Assembly: GCA_022824205.1 (NCBI GenBank)
Contig: JAJEAI010000198.1
Coordinates: 1-64,000, forward strand
Direction: 5' to 3'
Source: Candidatus Binatia bacterium
Lineage (GTDB): Bacteria > Desulfobacterota > Binatia > UBA9968 > JAJDTQ01
DNA: 64,000 nucleotides
The notes under the pieces were generated by a model that saw only the letters and a program-made list of their open reading frames with translations, searched no databases and was not told the DNA's origin. Numbering within the stretch: position 1 is the first letter of the stretch; every line of letters begins with the position of its first letter. Made by a program: the position numbers and the translations under genes. Shown in pieces: positions 62,003 through 64,000 of the stretch.

Positions 62003-64000
62003 CTAACCCCTATCCCGCATGGCCCGCCACATCCTCTCCGGCGTGATCGGGAGGTCGCGCACGCGCACGCCGACGGCGTCCTCGATGGCGTTGCCGATGG
62101 CGGGGGAGACGGGCATGAGGCCGCCTTCGCCGAGGCCCTTGGAGCCGTAGGGGCCGGGGCCGTTGGCGTCTTCCACCATGATGGTGCGGAAGGTGTCCGG
62201 GATGTCCTTGAAGGAGGGCAGGCGGTAGTCGATGATGTTGGGGTTGAGCAGGTGGCCGTTCTCGTACTGCATCTCCTCCATCAGCGAGTGGCCGATCGCG
62301 AACATGACGCCGCCCTCGTCCTGGCTCTCGCACTGGAGGGGGTGGATGGCCTTGCCCACGTCGGCGGTGGAGATGTACTGGAGGAGCTTCACCACACCGG
62401 TGTCCGGGTCCACTTCCACCTCGGCGCCGCCCCAGCTCGTTTCCCAGAAAGTGGTGGGCGAGCCCAGCACGGCCTTCTTGCTGTGCACGTCCTGGTAGGT
62501 GCCCTTGGCCAGGAGTTCGCCGCCCTTGGCGCCGAAGGTTTGGTTGAGCACCTCCTCGTAGCTCATGCGCTTCCCCTTGCCCGCGCGCACGTGACCGTCC
62601 TTCAAGGTGACCTTGTCGGCCTTGCACTTGAACAGCTTGGCGGCGGCTCGCCGCAACTGCCGCTTCAGCTCCGTGGCGGCGCGCTCCACGCACAGGCCCA
62701 TGATGACCATGGAGCTGCTGGCGTTGGTGGCGGCGTCGTAGGGCGTCGAGTCGGTGTCGAGCTGGGCCACGGTGACCGCTTCGTAGGGCAGGGACAGCCC
62801 CTCGGCGGCCACCTGCGCCAGGGCGGTGCGGCAGCCCTGGCCGATTTCCACGGTGCCGGTGAAGAGCACCGCGCTGCCGTCCGAGTTGAGCTTGATGGAT
62901 GCCGACGCCACCTTGTAGGTGCCGCCGCCGTCCTTCATGCAGCAGGCCAGGCCCATGCCGCGGTTCGGCTCTTTTTTCTTCTTTCCCCAGCCCAGGGCCT
63001 TGGCGGTGCGCCGCAGGCCCGCCTCCAGGTCGCAGTCCACCGGGCTGTCCCCCTTGGTGAAGAGGGCCCCCTTCTTCATCAGGTTGCGGACGCGGAACTC
63101 CAGGGGATCCAAGCCGAGCCGGCGCGCGATCATGTCCATCTGGGACTCGTACGCCCAGGTGACCTGCAGGGTGCCGAAGCCCCGGAATGCACCGGCGGGC
63201 ACGGCGTTGGTGTAGACGGTGTAGGCGTCCACCTTGACGTTGGGGATGCGGTAGGGGCCGGGCGCGCGGTAGCCGGCCTTCTGGGACACCCGCGGGCCGT
63301 AGTCGGCGTAGGCGCCGGTGCCCATGTGCACCTCGCACTCCCGCGCCACGAGCTTGCCGTCGCGGGTGACGCCGGTCTTGATGCGGAACCGGGCGGGGTG
63401 CCGGGTGATGGTGCGGAAGGTCTCCTCGGAGGTGTGGGTGATCTTCACCGTGCGCCCGGTCTTCCACGCCAGCGCCGCCACCAGCGGCTCGTTCTTCACC
63501 GACAGCTTGCCGCCGTAGGCGCCGCCGATGTGGGGCACGATGACGCGCACCCGGTTGATGGGGATGGAGAAGAACTCGGCGATGTGGCGCTGGAGGGTGA
63601 AGGGGTCCTGGGTGGAGGACCACAGGGTCACGTGTCCGTCCTCCACCGCGGCGATGGTGATGTGCGGCTCCAGCGGATAATGCTGCACCTGCGGGAAGGT
63701 GAAGACGTCCTCGAAGACCTCGTCGGCCTGGGCGAAGCCCTTGTCCACGTCGCCACGGGAATAGTTGTAGGCGTAGCAGACGTTGGTGCCGCGGAACTCC
63801 TCGGGCACGCCGTAGGCGTGGCCGTGCAGCTCGTCGGCGTCCGCCACCTGTTCGTGCACCAGCGGCGCGTCCGGCGCGATGGCGTCGGCCACGTCGATGA
63901 CCGCGGGCAGTTCCTCGTACTCCGTCTCGATGAGCGCCAGCGCCTCAACCGCGGTGGCCTCGTCGGCCGCCGCCACCGCCGCCACCGGGTCGCCGTCGTA
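62003..64000 (-). CDS. xanthine dehydrogenase-family Mo-binding subunit, N terminus outside the window
   Basis: At least 660 residues of a third molybdenum hydroxylase large subunit, running off the right edge. Cofactor loop VPHIGGAYGGKLSVKNEP, mid motif TVEIGQGCRTALAQVA, and the C-terminal catalytic Glu in GSKGLGEGGLMPVSPA. The visible part starts in the hammerhead domain near the text AVAAADEATAVEALALI, so about 80-100 residues should be missing. FAD and 2Fe-2S partners would be to the right of the window if the operon is complete. Confidence 0.9.
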   Translation of the reverse strand, partial: YDGDPVAAVAAADEATAVEALALIETEYEELPAVIDVADAIAPDAPLVHEQVADADELHGHAYGVPEEFRGTNVCYAYNYSRGDVDKGFAQADEVFEDVFTFPQVQHYPLEPHITIAAVEDGHVTLWSSTQDPFTLQRHIAEFFSIPINRVRVIVPHIGGAYGGKLSVKNEPLVAALAWKTGRTVKITHTSEETFRTITRHPARFRIKTGVTRDGKLVARECEVHMGTGAYADYGPRVSQKAGYRAPGPYRIPNVKVDAYTVYTNAVPAGAFRGFGTLQVTWAYESQMDMIARRLGLDPLEFRVRNLMKKGALFTKGDSPVDCDLEAGLRRTAKALGWGKKKKEPNRGMGLACCMKDGGGTYKVASASIKLNSDGSAVLFTGTVEIGQGCRTALAQVAAEGLSLPYEAVTVAQLDTDSTPYDAATNASSSMVIMGLCVERAATELKRQLRRAAAKLFKCKADKVTLKDGHVRAGKGKRMSYEEVLNQTFGAKGGELLAKGTYQDVHSKKAVLGSPTTFWETSWGGAEVEVDPDTGVVKLLQYISTADVGKAIHPLQCESQDEGGVMFAIGHSLMEEMQYENGHLLNPNIIDYRLPSFKDIPDTFRTIMVEDANGPGPYGSKGLGEGGLMPVSPAIGNAIEDAVGVRVRDLPITPERMWRAMRDRG

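Noticed and set aside
1-64000. tRNA, rRNA or integrase-linked attachment site
   Set aside because: I found no cloverleaf, rRNA segment, integrase or IS transposase reading anywhere in the window.

Overview
The window is GC-rich chromosomal DNA from what looks like an uncultivated, metabolically versatile bacterium. Gene content (TRAP and ABC solute uptake, xanthine dehydrogenase-family hydroxylases, UbiD decarboxylase, CaiB/Frc CoA transferase, several amidohydrolases, LLM flavin oxidoreductases) and the many short intergenic repeats resemble deltaproteobacteria-like, Entotheonella/Tectomicrobia-like or Rokubacteria-like genomes known from metagenomes. No rRNA, tRNA or phylogenetic marker is present, so this placement is weak inference.

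Layout. 0-6.6 kb is a defence/stress island. It holds a SIR2-HerA pair (the SIR2 gene is broken) with a KTSC-domain gene coupled behind it, then two RES-type toxin-antitoxin modules arranged tail to tail. 6.6-12.9 kb is a carbohydrate-type ABC importer (two permeases, binding protein, MalK-like ATPase) with a divergent LacI regulator, two matching operator sites and an inositol-monophosphatase-family enzyme. 12.9-13.6 kb has an inverted-repeat element next to a ribbon-helix-helix antitoxin and a truncated mazF. 13.7-20.8 kb carries a drug-type MFS pump, an HpaB-type aromatic hydroxylase coupled to a sulfotransferase, an SDR with an altered active site, and a molybdenum hydroxylase large subunit. 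21.2-26.9 kb is an iron-type ABC importer whose ATPase gene is separated from permease and binding protein by an opposite-strand DUF234 ATPase with 15-bp tandem repeats in front.

27-39 kb is a plus-strand catabolic stretch: UbiD decarboxylase, a three-subunit molybdenum hydroxylase (FAD, 2Fe-2S, Mo subunits), an SDR, and a TRAP importer with two paralogous DctP binding proteins flanking an amidohydrolase. 39.2-42.2 kb is a taurine/nitrate-type ABC importer. 42.4-47.8 kb has an amidohydrolase, a cyclase-family and a creatininase-family amidohydrolase, a TraB-family membrane protein and an Asp/Glu-racemase-like protein without the expected cysteines. 47.8-58.1 kb is mixed: a repetitive coiled-coil lipoprotein, a CoA transferase, two LLM oxidoreductases, two MFS transporters and HtpX. 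58.1-64 kb ends with another inverted-repeat element, an amidohydrolase, a degenerate amidinotransferase-like protein, an ATPase-Toprim pair that looks like a second defence module, and a molybdenum hydroxylase subunit running off the window.

Taken together, most genes serve import and ring or amide breakdown of scavenged organic acids, aromatics and N-heterocycles. Defence modules sit at both ends, and intergenic repeat elements with TCATTCCCGCG arms lie in at least five gaps. Many operons show 4-bp or 8-bp start/stop overlaps, which I used to choose starts.
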